NCBI GenBank assembly: GCA_037178625.1
Contig: JAWZXG010000027.1
Location: 62,001-126,000 of the forward strand
Length of the DNA stretch: 64,000 nt
From: Skeletonema tropicum
Lineage: Eukaryota; Bacillariophyta; Thalassiosirophyceae; Thalassiosirales; Thalassiosiraceae
Direction: 5' to 3'
The notes beneath the pieces were generated by a model. It made no database searches and was not told the origin of the DNA. It saw only the letters and a list, made by a program, of their open reading frames with translations. The position numbers were made by a program, and so were the translations under genes. The first letter of the stretch is position 1; the number at the start of each line of letters is the position of its first letter. Shown piece after piece: positions 10,432 to 21,398 of this stretch.

Positions 10432-13400
10432 ATGATGAAAAAGAAATCCGCCAGCAGCACAGCGACAGCGAGGAGCATGTCAATGATGTCACGCAATAAT
10501 ACTAAGCAACAATTATTACCGCAGCATCAGCCTACTCCGCAGCCAATGATGTCGAATAATGAAAATGATGGTGAGTAGTTCGTACGATATTGAATGTTGA
10601 CTATTGACTATTGAATATTGATACGTTCTCTCATTCTTTCCAGCAGCAAATAATTGTATTGCGCCACCGCTGTCAGACAATGATTACTCAAATAATCATC
10701 AGAATCATCATCATTACTCCTCTCAAAAGCAGCACAACCAAACTAATAATAATAATAATATGATGATGATGAATAATAATCCGCCATCACAAACACCACT
10801 GCCGCCATCGTCGTCACTGCAACAATATCAAGTTACTACTACTACTACTAATGGAGGAGGAGGAGGAGGGCTGAATCTGAATAATAGTAATGTGAATTCC
10901 ACAGTATTATATCAACAACATCAACAGAGCAATTATCAGCAGCAGGGCAATACGAATACGAATTCAAATACGAATACTCCACAACAACAGCAGCAGCAGC
11001 AGCAGCATCATCATTTGAGCAGCAGTAGTAGCAGTAGTCAGCAATATGTACAATTGAATCAAGGGGGGCAAGTTCATACAATGACACGGTTGCAGCAACA
11101 GCAGCAGCAGCAGAGGCAAGATAATGTTGCTAATCATCATCATCATCTTCCTGCCATGAATCATAATGGTGGTGGTGGTGGTACGAATAGTGTGAATATG
11201 AATATGAATAAACGGCAAGAGTTGAATGGCAGTGTTGGTCAGCAGCAGCAGCATCATCATCATCATCAATTGGAAATGGATCGAGCGGCATTGACTCAAA
11301 AGAATCATAAGTTGGCCAAGGAGTTGGTAAGTTTGTTGTGTTGTGCTGTCTCGTTCGTGTGGTACTGTCTCTTATTGATGAGGAGATGAACTGGGGGGGG
11401 GGATGGATGGATGTTATCATACCTGTGTATCGCCTTCACTGTTGACTGTTTGTTTGGGATGTGGGGGGGGAGCAAGAGAACAATGATTTTGACCCCAAAG
11501 TCACAATGCAAATGCCATGTATCATGATGACTCCTCTACTCTTCCAATTCATAATATTTTTCTCTCTCACGTGCATCACGATGAAATACTCACACATGTT
11601 TTTCTCTTCACACTCTCTATACAGAGCGATTTACGAGTCAAACACCGTGAAGAAACCAAGGTAGTCTCCCGCCTCACCATGGAAAATATGAATCTAGCCT
11701 CACGATGCCGACAGGCTATTTCCGAGGCTGCCGATCTCAAACGGAAAGTTGTGGGGTATGAAAAGCGTCATGGTGATTTTGGGAATTTGCAAAAGGAGGT
11801 TTTGTTGCTGAGGAGGCAGATTGAGCGGCAGCATGGAAGTGGAAGTGGTGGATCTGGGGTGGAAAAGAGTGGCAGTGGTGGGGGTGGGTTGGATAAGAGT
11901 AGTAATAGTCGAAGGAATCGAAGTACATCGCCCAAGGGTGGCAAGCGTAGTGGTAATCATGGGAGTGACGGGGCTTCATCCAATGCCAATAACACTCCTG
12001 TCGATGAGAAAAAGAAGAGAAAGGCAGCAGCAGCAGCAGCAGCGACGAATGGATCATCACTGACGTTGGAGACAAAGAATAGTACCGAGACGACGGATCT
12101 TGATCGCATCATGGCGAAAGAATTATTCAAGAATAATGGTGCAGCTGCATCTGCTTCAACTGCGGGCAGTGGCGGTGGAGAAGGAGGTATATCAGATGGT
12201 AGTAATGCTAGTAGTGGCAATGCTGCCGAGAAGAAAGATGGGAATACTAATGCAGTGATGAAGAAGTTTCAAGAGCTGAATATCTCCACTACTGCCGCTG
12301 CCGCCAGTTCTTCTTCAGCTACGGCCAATACCAAATCTGGAGGTGGGAGCAAGGTGACATCTTCGTCTACTTTGGCGAACAATGCTATGTCGTCGAGTAA
12401 GCGTTCCAATACCACAACCACAACATCGTCAGGGACGGATAGTACCAGCAATAGCAATAGCAATAGCAACAATATCTCTTCGGCCAATACGAAAATTCCA
12501 ATCAGTGTAACAACGAGTAGTGCAACACAAAAAGATGATGATGAATTTGATGCCGAAATTGATATGGTGGGCTTCTTTGCGAAATCATCTCAGACGAAAC
12601 TCGGTGCTTCCTCCTCCGCCTCGGCTAACAACAGCAGCAGTGACAGCAGTGGAGCCGACGGTGTTCCACCCTCTTCGAAGCACTCCCGTTCACACATTAC
12701 CCACAAGTTGAAAAAGACCGAGACGGACGATCACATGCCCGAAGAGTTGGTTGGCTCCGCTGATTTACTTTCTCCGTCTAATAAATCCTCCTCCGAGAAG
12801 AATGTCGGGGACAATCTACTCAGCAGCCTCGATGCCTTTGAAGCATCATTTGCAAGTGCCTTTCCTGAAACATCATTCTCCATCAAGAGTGAGGTACCCT
12901 CGACAACACAGCTCGACATGTCATTTGATGTTCCTGTATTTGATCCATTCTTCAAAAGTCCCGTCAACAAAGATAGAGAAGCAACGTCGACATCACTTCA
13001 TCAATCACCACCAAAATCGAAATCAGCCATGTCGGGAGTTTCTTCGGGGAGTGGAAATTCCAATTCTCATAAGGACGGTATGAAGAGTCAGCTGAAAGAT
13101 TTATTCCCCGACTCGGCCCTCACTACAAGTCCGAAGCGTGGGTTGGATTTGACATTCGACTCGACATTTCCAGACGTGGACATTGGCGGTGGAAGCAGCA
13201 ATAGCAATACCAACAAGAGTGGTAAGGGCAAATCATCTCTCTCTGCGGATAAGCTGGATAGTGCCTTCTCTCGAGCTCATGCGACGCCAACAGCATCGAC
13301 AAAGACGGCTGGTGGCAGCAGTGCGGGTGGCGGTGGTGGCAAATCATCATCATCATCTAATCGTCCGCCACCATTGGATATGAGTGCAGAGATTGAACAA

Positions 13401-13691
13401 CTCGACGCACTTGCATCGGCTAATACCGAAAAGGCAGAAGGGGGAGAGAATAGAAAGCGATCCGTTCGCAAGGTCAAAACACCATTATCCTACGCTGAGC
13501 CATCTATTTCACAAAAACTGAGGAGAGGAGATGTCCTCTTTCCCAAAATAGATGCAGACCGAAAGTTGGAATTGGAGGCAAAGCGATCAAAGAGCGGTGG
13601 AGCTGGTACGACAGATCTTGATAGAATTATGAGTGAGCATTTCTCTGTGAGCAATAATACTAATAAGAAGGACGGGGCAGCACCGTCATAG
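10432..13691 (+). CDS. Intact Q/N-rich, Ser-rich coiled-coil protein, three exons
   Basis: Exons are 10432-10570, 10644-11326 and 11625-13691 with clean donors (gtgagt, gtaagt) and acceptors (ctttccag, atacag). The joined frame gives about 962 residues. Residues 1-257 are low complexity (poly-Q, poly-H, poly-N, Gly and Ser runs). Residues about 258-345 form a predicted coiled coil (MDRAALTQKNHKLAKEL continuing to GNLQKEVLLLRRQIERQ). The rest is Ser/Asn/Gly-rich with acidic patches. A short motif, TTDLDRIM followed by a helix, occurs twice, near residue 430 and near residue 936, suggesting a repeated binding motif. No catalytic domain is seen. The N-terminal composition resembles prion-like or condensate-forming regions (inference). 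The family is not recognised. Its 5' end has been copied twice upstream. Confidence 0.8.
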
Positions 13692-14967
13692 CAGAGAGAC
13701 TGTTTTAGAGAAAGTGGGAGGGGGATTTTGTATGTCAGTAGTGATGATATATAACCAAACGAGCTACTAGTTAAATATAGAATATTATTGGTTAACGAAT
13801 TGTTCTCTAAATCGAGGTCTTTCTTTGAATACTTCAATTGTACGACTTGTACATCAATCTCTCTTTTTTTCTAAATGACTGCAATAGCATGATGAACCTC
13901 GATGCCGCAGATGAGCTAAGTAAGGATGCGATTCTACCCTGATGTGATTCGAGCGATCAACTCGAGTACCAGCAGGACTTAGAAGAGAGTTCTTCTCAAC
14001 TCTAACCTCACCATCATGTATCGTACTACTTAAACAAGACGTGAGGCCTCCAAGATATAGTCAGAATCGATCCTCACTTGTGGTCATTCGTTGGGACTTG
14101 GTGGGTGTTGCCGCTTAGGAGACGCCCATCTCATCGACAAGCCACAAGCAACCAACTCTGTCGAGGCACTGCGGAAGCCCTAAACCATTGGCTTATCGGG
14201 GCTGCATCAGCGAGTGCATCAGTGTTGTGATAATTCATCTCTCAAACAAATTATGGCATGAATCTACAGCTATTCAACGCACGCCGCTAGTAGCCTGTCC
14301 CAATAGAACAAGACTCCCTACAGCGAGTTGAAATACAACATCAAAAGCCTGACCCGCCAAAACACGTGGGCGAACAAAACCATTTTTTCACCCACCTCCA
14401 CCATACCATGGTAAATTGGCCGTAGGGAGGTCGATAGGCTGACAAATGTACTCTACTTTATGCCCAAAACGATGATAGGACCGTTTTAGCCTATATCTCA
14501 GGAGATGAATCCTAGTCAGGATAGTTTGGGTTGCATCAGCCCCCCAAGAAACAGTGGTTCCATTCTAAGCTAGAGCTTGTTAGCCAAATTTGTCTAGCAA
14601 ATACTATGGGTAAACAAAAATGCATATCTCAGCGAGAAAATGAGATATTAGTACGATTCCTTTGTATACAACATTCACATTTACACACTCTAAAGGACTG
14701 TATCATTGTTTATGTCTATATCTTTTCTATATCTGAAATAAAATTCGGGGCTAGTTAGTAGGCCGCCATGGTGGAGGTGTCAAAAAAATGGTTGCGTGCG
14801 TCCAGGGCGCGCGTAAGACAGGCTTATGCACTCTACTACACGACAACAACTTCCGTCCAGCTAGCGGCAGCGGTGGATCACCGATACTGCAAGAGCAAGG
14901 GCATTCAGAAGCGAGAGGTGAGAGAATCAAACAGCCAAATAATGACGACAAAACACAAAACCCCACG
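13692..14967. other. Intergenic region, no gene supported
   Basis: It contains only short frames with no domain or splice context. A 75-codon frame at 14531-14758 has no supporting features. No repeats shared with the rest of the window were noticed. Confidence 0.4.
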
Positions 14968-15044
14968 CTACCGCCACAAGACTCGTTTGAGGCGGTTCGA
15001 TTTCGAATGCATTCATGGTGTGCCCGAAATCGGGTATTTGGGGG
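14968..15044 (-). promoter_or_regulatory. Conserved two-part module, inverted copy
   Basis: On the minus strand it reads a near-palindrome, acccgatttcgggc, preceded by a C-run and AAAT, then after about 30 bases aacgagtcttgtggcggtag. The same two blocks occur in the same order on the plus strand at 3790-3888, 6603-6701 and 9732-9831, with a spacer about 20 bases longer. It lies about 230-300 bp upstream of the ATG at 15272. It may be a shared regulatory site or a small dispersed repeat. Confidence 0.5.
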
Positions 15045-15271
15045 CATTTTCGGGACGTTCTTTCTCGCTCGGTACCCCATCCTGTCCGTCCGGCTCGGTC
15101 CTCGCTCTCCTCCGCGGGAATCAACTTGCTCCTCGCTCCTCACTCAATGATTCACTTCTTGCACTCATTGTAACACAAGACAAGCATCCAACAACAAACC
15201 TTACTCTCTCTATCTCAGCATTGACGCTCACTTGCACAAGGAAGAACCACTAATACCAATACAACATCAAG

Positions 15272-15955
15272 ATGAACATCAACATCAAATACCTCCTTGC
15301 ATCATTCACCACACTCACACTCGTTACATCCAGCGGCGCACAACCACTCCAAAATCCACCCTGCAATATTTGTGGTAGTCCAACGGAACAACAAACGTCA
15401 TTCGAAATCACCAATCCCGATGCAGTGTTGCACATCGACATGATGATGGAAGAAGGCAAGACTTGTGCCGAATGGGCATCGGATGGACACGATGGTCGTA
15501 TTCCACAGCAAGTTTGTGATATGCTGCCTGCTGTGGTAGTGTATGTTTGTGATTGTCAGGAAAAAGTTGTGGAGATGGAGAGTTCGTATCCCTCGCCATT
15601 GCCTTCGACTTGTCAATTCTGTTCGGACGGAATCACTCTTACTCTTCAATATGATGCTACCGTTGACGACGACGACGACGACTATGATGGGTTTGACGAG
15701 ACATTGTGTCAGCGTCTCGTCGCAGGCGCGCAACTCATTTCGGCAGATAGTTTGTATTGCGAGAAGCTTCAGGTGGGTGAACAACTTTGTTGTCCTTCCA
15801 ACAATAGCGGTGGCGGTGTTATTAGTATGGATATGTCGTTAGACCTTTCGTATTTGTATCATGTGGGCCGTTCAAAGGCGAGTAAGGCAAAGACTCGAAA
15901 GGCCAATCATCATGATTTGAAGAGCAAGGGCGGCAAGTTTGATGGTGCTCGTTAG
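15272..15955 (+). CDS. Secreted Cys-rich protein with Lys-rich C-terminus
   Basis: Single exon, 227 residues. Residues 1-23 form a signal peptide (hydrophobic core LLASFTTLTLVTS). The mature protein has 12 Cys in two similar halves, each opening with CxxC (residues 31/34 and 114/117) and followed by further Cys (65, 82, 93, 95; 146, 163, 173, 174). This suggests a duplicated disulfide-bonded domain. An Asp run sits at 132-137. The C-terminus (residues about 200-220) is basic with Lys spaced as in SKASKAKTRK. Proteins with this layout occur widely in diatoms as exported or cell-surface proteins (general knowledge); no named family is claimed. It is followed by a GA microsatellite and, 1.3 kb on, by a related short gene. 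Confidence 0.85.
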   Translation: MNINIKYLLASFTTLTLVTSSGAQPLQNPPCNICGSPTEQQTSFEITNPDAVLHIDMMMEEGKTCAEWASDGHDGRIPQQVCDMLPAVVVYVCDCQEKVVEMESSYPSPLPSTCQFCSDGITLTLQYDATVDDDDDDYDGFDETLCQRLVAGAQLISADSLYCEKLQVGEQLCCPSNNSGGGVISMDMSLDLSYLYHVGRSKASKAKTRKANHHDLKSKGGKFDGAR

Positions 15956-15965
15956 TAGAGAGAAT

Positions 15966-15966
<1 letters not shown>

Positions 15967-15996
<30 letters not shown>
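15967..15996 (+). repeat. (AG)n microsatellite
   Basis: Thirty bases of uninterrupted AG, in the 3' flank of the secreted Cys-rich gene. Confidence 0.95.
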
Positions 15997-16000
<4 letters not shown>

Positions 16001-17258
16001 TACTTGTACTGACCGCTCTCCATGTTGTTGGCTCGAGCTCGAGAATTAGATTTTCGGACGAACAATATATGGGAAGCGCTATCGGAAGTATACTCTTACT
16101 CATTCCATATCCATATGATTTCTTTGCGTCGAAGAGACGAGTTATAAGTGCTAGAAGATACTAATCTGCTACCATCAATCATTGCAATACACACTGCTGA
16201 CTCCACTCATTCTTTCTTCGCGGCCGTAGAAGAGTCCCAGTGCAAGCATTCCCGAAACCTAATCGCGAATTAGAGTTCCTCATTCACCAGCCATTTATTA
16301 TGAGTCATCTCCAAAAAAGATAGAACAGCTTTGTCTTTCTGCCCATGTTGATGATGCACCATAGAAAGGTAGCTCCCCCCAGTGATGACTATGTTTCTCT
16401 TATCTACAGAACTCCTTTGATATCAGTTTTGGTCGATCGATCTTTTATCTTGTCGGATCTTTATATTCGGGCGGACTTGGAGACGCCGCTCAGCTCATTG
16501 ATTTGACTAAATATTCAGTGCCGGTGCTCTACTACGACATTATTTGTTACACCTCGCTTCTGCTCCACCACAGATGAGACGCGGCATGCCCACTGTGGAA
16601 AGGTAATACTCATGGACTTTTCGTACATCGCACTTGCCTTTCTTCTCGGCGAAGGCTCGAACGTCCGTCCGCGCCTCAAGCATTCAAGAGACGATTTTGA
16701 GTACCCTAAATAATAATACTTTCATCTCGAAGCGACAATTATGAGCATCTTTCTCATTGTGCCATTCACGAGATGACAAGGCATAAGCACAGGCAACTCT
16801 TTGTGCCATTCACGTGATGACAAGGCATAGGCACAGGCAAGACACAGGACAGAGGCATAGGCATAGGCATCGACATCGACTGTTTTGGGTAAAGAGGCAC
16901 GCTATTGTACACTCATTGTTGAACACACCATAAAGAGAAAAAGACTTCACAAAGTCGAAGTTTTTGGCATCATCAGGTAAGTGCAAATGATTTAGAGAAT
17001 CGCTATGGATATGCAATGGAGGGCATGGGGCATTCGTGTGAGAGCGGCTGCTCTTTGGTGAAATAGCTGCAACTGTGACTCTGTGTGATGGTGGCAGTCG
17101 TGAGAGCTGTTGCTGTTGTGTTGCTGCGATGTAAATGCACTGCTCTGTGGTGAGGTTCACTGATATGAGATGTGAAGATTATTCGGATACATAATATCAT
17201 AATCCTAATATTCTCTCAACATTGATCGATCTACCTCACGTGCTTGCAGGTATCATAG
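15997..17258. other. Intergenic region with a 44-bp tandem duplication
   Basis: No gene is supported. ttgtgccattcacg recurs at 16757 and 16801, followed in both by agatgacaaggcata or gtgatgacaaggcata: a 44-bp imperfect tandem duplication. It is followed by a short (GCATAG)n-like run near 16855-16870. The 16029-16200 part resembles the 3' flank of the short Lys-rich gene at 17300. Confidence 0.5.
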
Positions 17259-17266
17259 TATAAATA
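17259..17266 (+). promoter_or_regulatory. TATA box of the Lys-rich peptide gene
   Basis: tataaata lies 34 bp before the ATG at 17300, a close but plausible spacing for a short leader. Confidence 0.5.
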
Positions 17267-17299
17267 GTCAACATCTTCTCATTCGTATTCAAGATCAAG

Positions 17300-17449
17300 A
17301 TGCGCTTCTCTGCTCTAGCCCTCCTCATCCTTGGTATCAGTGCCAGGGTGTCCTACTGCCAAGCATCAAAGGCGAGTAAGGTAGAGACAAAGACTGAAAA
17401 GTCAAAGGGCAAAAAGAAGACTGGAAAGCGAAAGGGCAAAAAGATGTGA
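17300..17449 (+). CDS. Small secreted Lys-rich peptide (silaffin-like composition)
   Basis: A 49-residue frame, too short for routine gene calling. Residues 1-20 form a signal peptide (MRFSALALLILGISARVSYC). The remaining 29 residues are about half Lys, with Ser and Thr, in a KASK/KTEK/KGKK spacing. The DNA for QASKASK matches the C-terminal part of the 227-residue gene at 15272 (tcaaaggcgagtaagg), and the 3' flanks (gagctc-agaatt-gatatcgga) are also similar. It looks like a relative of that gene that has lost the Cys-rich middle and keeps the signal peptide and Lys-rich tail. The composition recalls silica-associated silaffins, but no specific motif proves this. Confidence 0.65.
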   Translation: MRFSALALLILGISARVSYCQASKASKVETKTEKSKGKKKTGKRKGKKM

Positions 17450-17755
17450 TATCTGCTTAGACTTAAAAGCATCTATCTGCTCTGCTTGTTGTTAGAGCTC
17501 AAGAATTGGATATCGGAAGAACTATTGATGTTAATGGACATGTATTGGAAAAAGGATACGAATGTAGATCTTTGCTTCGAAAAGAGACGGTGTCATGATA
17601 TCATTATGGACATAGCTAAGTGATAAAAGATGATACTCTCGTTTCTACGATCGATATCGACTATTCCACTAAACTGCTGCCTACTACTGCTTATCGTACA
17701 ATGACAACATTACCATACTCTTCACCCTCAATATCATTCTCAAATTCTCAATCTC

Positions 17756-18787
17756 TCATTCTTTCTTATTATTCTCAGTCCGTAGAAGTAGAACCTCCAA
17801 TCGATCCGCATCAATAAAATCTACCTCACTCCCACCAGCCACGCCCTCTCCCAACAATTCCAACTTGGGCCGCTCTACAGTATCCAAGAACAAGCACAAT
17901 AGACACTCGGCACGATTCATACGAAATAGTGGATTGATCTTGATCATTTCTCCCACCTGTTGTTTCACTTTCACCAACTCTTCCTCCTCCTTCGCCTTCG
18001 TCTTATCATCATCTTCTTCACCACCACACTCACACTCACACTCGGCCCTTAACACTCCAAAACTCTCCTCTTCACCATACTTCTTGACCCAACCCACACC
18101 CTGCACTCTCTCCACCAACAAGTCCTCCAACTCGGTCATTCTCATGACAACACCTACAACACGTCCCGATATAGTCTGAGCCTCCTCCATGGTAAACTTT
18201 TCACTAGTATCATCCTTATCCGAATTACGTTTGTCAATCGCCGTCATGGCAATCCCTCCAGCAGTGATTGCCACCTCAAGTGGTTCAACATTGGGTTGGG
18301 ATGTGTCGATGGAGATGGCTGGATTCTTGGTGGAACGTAACATGAGTGCTTCGGCAATGCAGTTGATTTCGGTTGGATGGAGTGAGGGACGGATTCCTGT
18401 TTTGGATCGGATGGAGTCTCCTTTCTTCTTCTTCTTCTTCTTCTTCTGGTGGTTGTGGTTCTGGTTGTTGATTTTGTTGTCAGTTTCATCGCTGCTATTG
18501 CCATCGTTAGCAGCAGAGAGATGAAGTTGGATGGAACTTTCACTTACAGTGCTCTTGATCTTTCTTGAAGTGAAGGATGCTGATTGTGATTGCTTGTTGC
18601 GAGGAGGATTGCGAGGAGGATTATGATGATTGTTGATGAATGCTATTTTATATATTTTAGTAGCGGCATTGGTAGAATGAGTGATGGAAAAGCCATTTGC
18701 ACTGCTAATGAGCACTGACCAGATGATAATGATGGTCAGAGAGGATAGCATTGGCATTGCTACTGATCTCCGTTGTGTCGAGTCCAT
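17756..18787 (-). CDS. Probable plastid-targeted protein of unknown function
   Basis: An open frame of 343 residues from the chosen start (MDSTQRRSVAMPMLSSL). An in-frame ATG 29 codons upstream (18874) gives a less typical N-terminus. The start has a hydrophobic stretch (LTIIIIWSVLI) ending SSANGFS, which resembles the ASAFAP-type cleavage site of heterokont plastid precursors (Phe at +1), followed by a Ser/Thr/Lys/Asn-rich transit-like region and a Lys run. The conserved-looking part is C-terminal: TGIRPSLHPTEINCIAEAL, GRVVGVVMRMTELEDLLVER, and INPLFRMNRAECLLCLFLDT followed by a Leu-rich end. No enzyme motif is recognised. Location in the plastid is an inference from the presequence. Confidence 0.65.
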   Translation of the reverse strand: MDSTQRRSVAMPMLSSLTIIIIWSVLISSANGFSITHSTNAATKIYKIAFINNHHNPPRNPPRNKQSQSASFTSRKIKSTVSESSIQLHLSAANDGNSSDETDNKINNQNHNHQKKKKKKKKGDSIRSKTGIRPSLHPTEINCIAEALMLRSTKNPAISIDTSQPNVEPLEVAITAGGIAMTAIDKRNSDKDDTSEKFTMEEAQTISGRVVGVVMRMTELEDLLVERVQGVGWVKKYGEEESFGVLRAECECECGGEEDDDKTKAKEEEELVKVKQQVGEMIKINPLFRMNRAECLLCLFLDTVERPKLELLGEGVAGGSEVDFIDADRLEVLLLRTENNKKE

Positions 18788-18874
18788 GATGATAGGATAG
18801 ATAACGATGATGATTGCTGGATAGAGCTGGTCGATAGTATGTAGTAGTATGATATATGCCGCTTTGCTTTGCAA

Positions 18875-21398
18875 TTACTATTTCTCTTGATGTTTGAAGC
18901 GAGTTGGGGTATGTTTGAAGCGAGCCCAGCCCAAGCATGCGATGCATTCGATACATAGCAGAAATGAACATGATTCGCGCCGCCGTCGCCATATTATGTG
19001 CAGAGGAGACGATGAAATAAGAGAGACGGCCAAGCAAGTACGATAACGTCACGTCAGCGTAAGAATGAAGAACAATCAATGTGAGCGCATAGAAGTGCAC
19101 ATCTCTATCGTGCAAATTGAAACTCTAAATTGACGAAACACATCATGATGATACATCAACCTCAGATTCAGACTCCGAGGCAATGGATGCAGAAGATACA
19201 GATATATAATATTGAAACGATGATTCACATCATTTCTCGACACGTCATCTGCTGTCTATCGCCATCCGCTGCACTCATCAATAAGTAATAATATAGTGCA
19301 GTGTGGAGCGACAGCACAACATCATCTCACCCATCAGCTGCGCACCACATCTCTTCTTGTGACGGTAAATATATTCTAGAGATTGAATTCAGCTGTGACA
19401 ACTTTCCGCACACCACCATCAACAACAACAACAACAGCAACTTTATATCACGCACCTGCCGCTTTATGAATTCCCTTGCTCGAGAGAGAGAGACTATTCC
19501 AAGGTGTTTGATCGAGCCGCCGCTTGCGTGGAAGATTTGTGTGTTTAGCACTACGCTACATTGTGCCTCGCCTAGTCCAAATTTTGTAGGAATTAGTATG
19601 CTCCTACGTAATAACCCCATTTTATCCCGAGAAAGAGATGGTCGTCCAATTTGTGATTTTTGTAGAACCACGAATCGGGCATCCCCGCTGGGCCGCCCGA
19701 TTTTCATCACCACCACTCACCACAACAAAAGTTGCACAACACCATGATGTGACGGCGTCCCCATGCCAACTACTATTAACAAGTCCTTCGTATTGAGAAG
19801 CTACGTCGGCGTTTTTCATAGAGGGTTTCGTTGCAATATTTTTAGTTCAAAAATAAAAAACGCCGACGTAGATATCTGAAAGGAAGACGGGGCATTCACG
19901 TGGGCATTATCACCAACAACTTCAGCAGTGTCGAGAACGAATCGTCGATGTACTCCATCTTGTTCAAGAGCTCCACACAGTTGGCAGAACCATATAAAGA
20001 TGCATTCTTTCAAACTGCCTTTGTATAGTATCTCAAATCATCTGTGAATCCGTGAGTTACCGTACTTCTTTAACTCCGTGGTCGGCCGATGCGGACTGGT
20101 ACTATCGACACGCCCTACACCCTATACATCCTCCTTTGCAATGAATGTTGCGAAAGTCACAAATGGAGCATCTTCTGTCTCATGTGCCGAAGAATGATGG
20201 AGTGATGAAAGCCTCAAAATATTGATGCTAAGACATGGCTGACAGGAAACTACGAAATCAAAAGGAATGATTTAGTGAAGTATTTGAATGGCGTCGAACG
20301 CATCATGCTTCCTGAGTCAAAAGATTCAGATCAATGATCTTATTTCGTATCAGCAGATAAAAGCGACGAGGAGAAGTTGTGACGGAGACGCTACAAATTA
20401 ATCTTTATCCAACACCCTGTCTCATTCAACAACAAACACCGAACCGCACAACGTAGACTATTTTATGATGCCATGATGAGAACTGATCTCTTTATCACAC
20501 TATCCTTCGATATAGATAATGATTTATTGATGCATCAAGTAAATAGATAGGAGGTGATGAATTCGTTAATGTACAATGGCATTGAACACATGTTGAAGAG
20601 CTGCAATCGTCCGTGCTGCATAGTACAAGGTCGTGGTTTTAATGGTGTCAATATCACATGATGCAAAAAGCCCAGCAAATGATGAAAAACAAATAGATAT
20701 GATCGAGAATATCCATCACTATAATGGGAGGAAGATAAAATATTAGTGTCGAATCAAGCGCGGCGTTGGTATCATCGGATGACATCTTTCCAAAGCAAAC
20801 ACGAAGTATGAATTTACAAGTGTTATTTTGGGTGCAAAACATTGTGACGAGACAGAGAATTCCAACCATCAGGCGGTGTTTTAGATGCGGTCGCTGGATT
20901 TTAGCATGATTCCTTAACTGCATCGATTAGAGTGCCATCTCGTGCATCTGATGAGGACCATACCCGGACAGAGGTTTCATCAGATGATTGGACACTGGTG
21001 TTTTGGAGCAATACAGGTGAAACGCAACAGAAATGGAAAGGGCAGGGGAAGGCATTCGTACAAAAACAAGTGGGACTTCGTGCAAAGAGAAAGTAGATGT
21101 GTTTACAATCAATAAATGCAGGACACAAGAATCATTGGCTCGAACATCCATACATAGAGTGCCCGAGCTAAGCAGTAGTAACAACCAGCGTATTGTACTT
21201 AGGTGCTCAGACAACACAAGATATTCTTTTACCTTAAGATGGATAATGAAGCATTAGATGATTATATTGACACTGATGATATCATCGGACCATAGTAAAG
21301 AGATCAATCGAAGCTTTAATTATATCGTGTGCAGTGGCATGCATGAGAGTGCGTTTGCGTGTAGTTTGTACTAGAGAATGCAGTTCCCGCAAAATTCA
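18875..21398. other. Long intergenic region, no gene supported
   Basis: Frames of up to 148 codons are present but have no domain, codon or splice support. Besides the hairpin at 19801-19871, there is a smaller inverted pair, aatcgggc at 19673 and gcccgatt at 19695. Confidence 0.4.
19801..19871. repeat. 16-bp perfect inverted repeat (hairpin)
   Basis: ctacgtcggcgttttt at 19801-19816 is repeated in reverse complement at 19856-19871 around a 39-base AT-rich loop. The flanks continue an imperfect match. It may be a solo foldback remnant or a structured RNA; nothing decides. Confidence 0.7.

Noticed and set aside
11700..13477. Several minus-strand and alternate frames across the large third exon
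   Set aside because: They are shadows of the Ser/Asn-rich coding exon, produced by trinucleotide repeats.
19301..19747. A 148-codon plus-strand frame
   Set aside because: No domain, signal peptide or splice context, and it is overlapped by a similar-length minus frame; composition looks non-coding.
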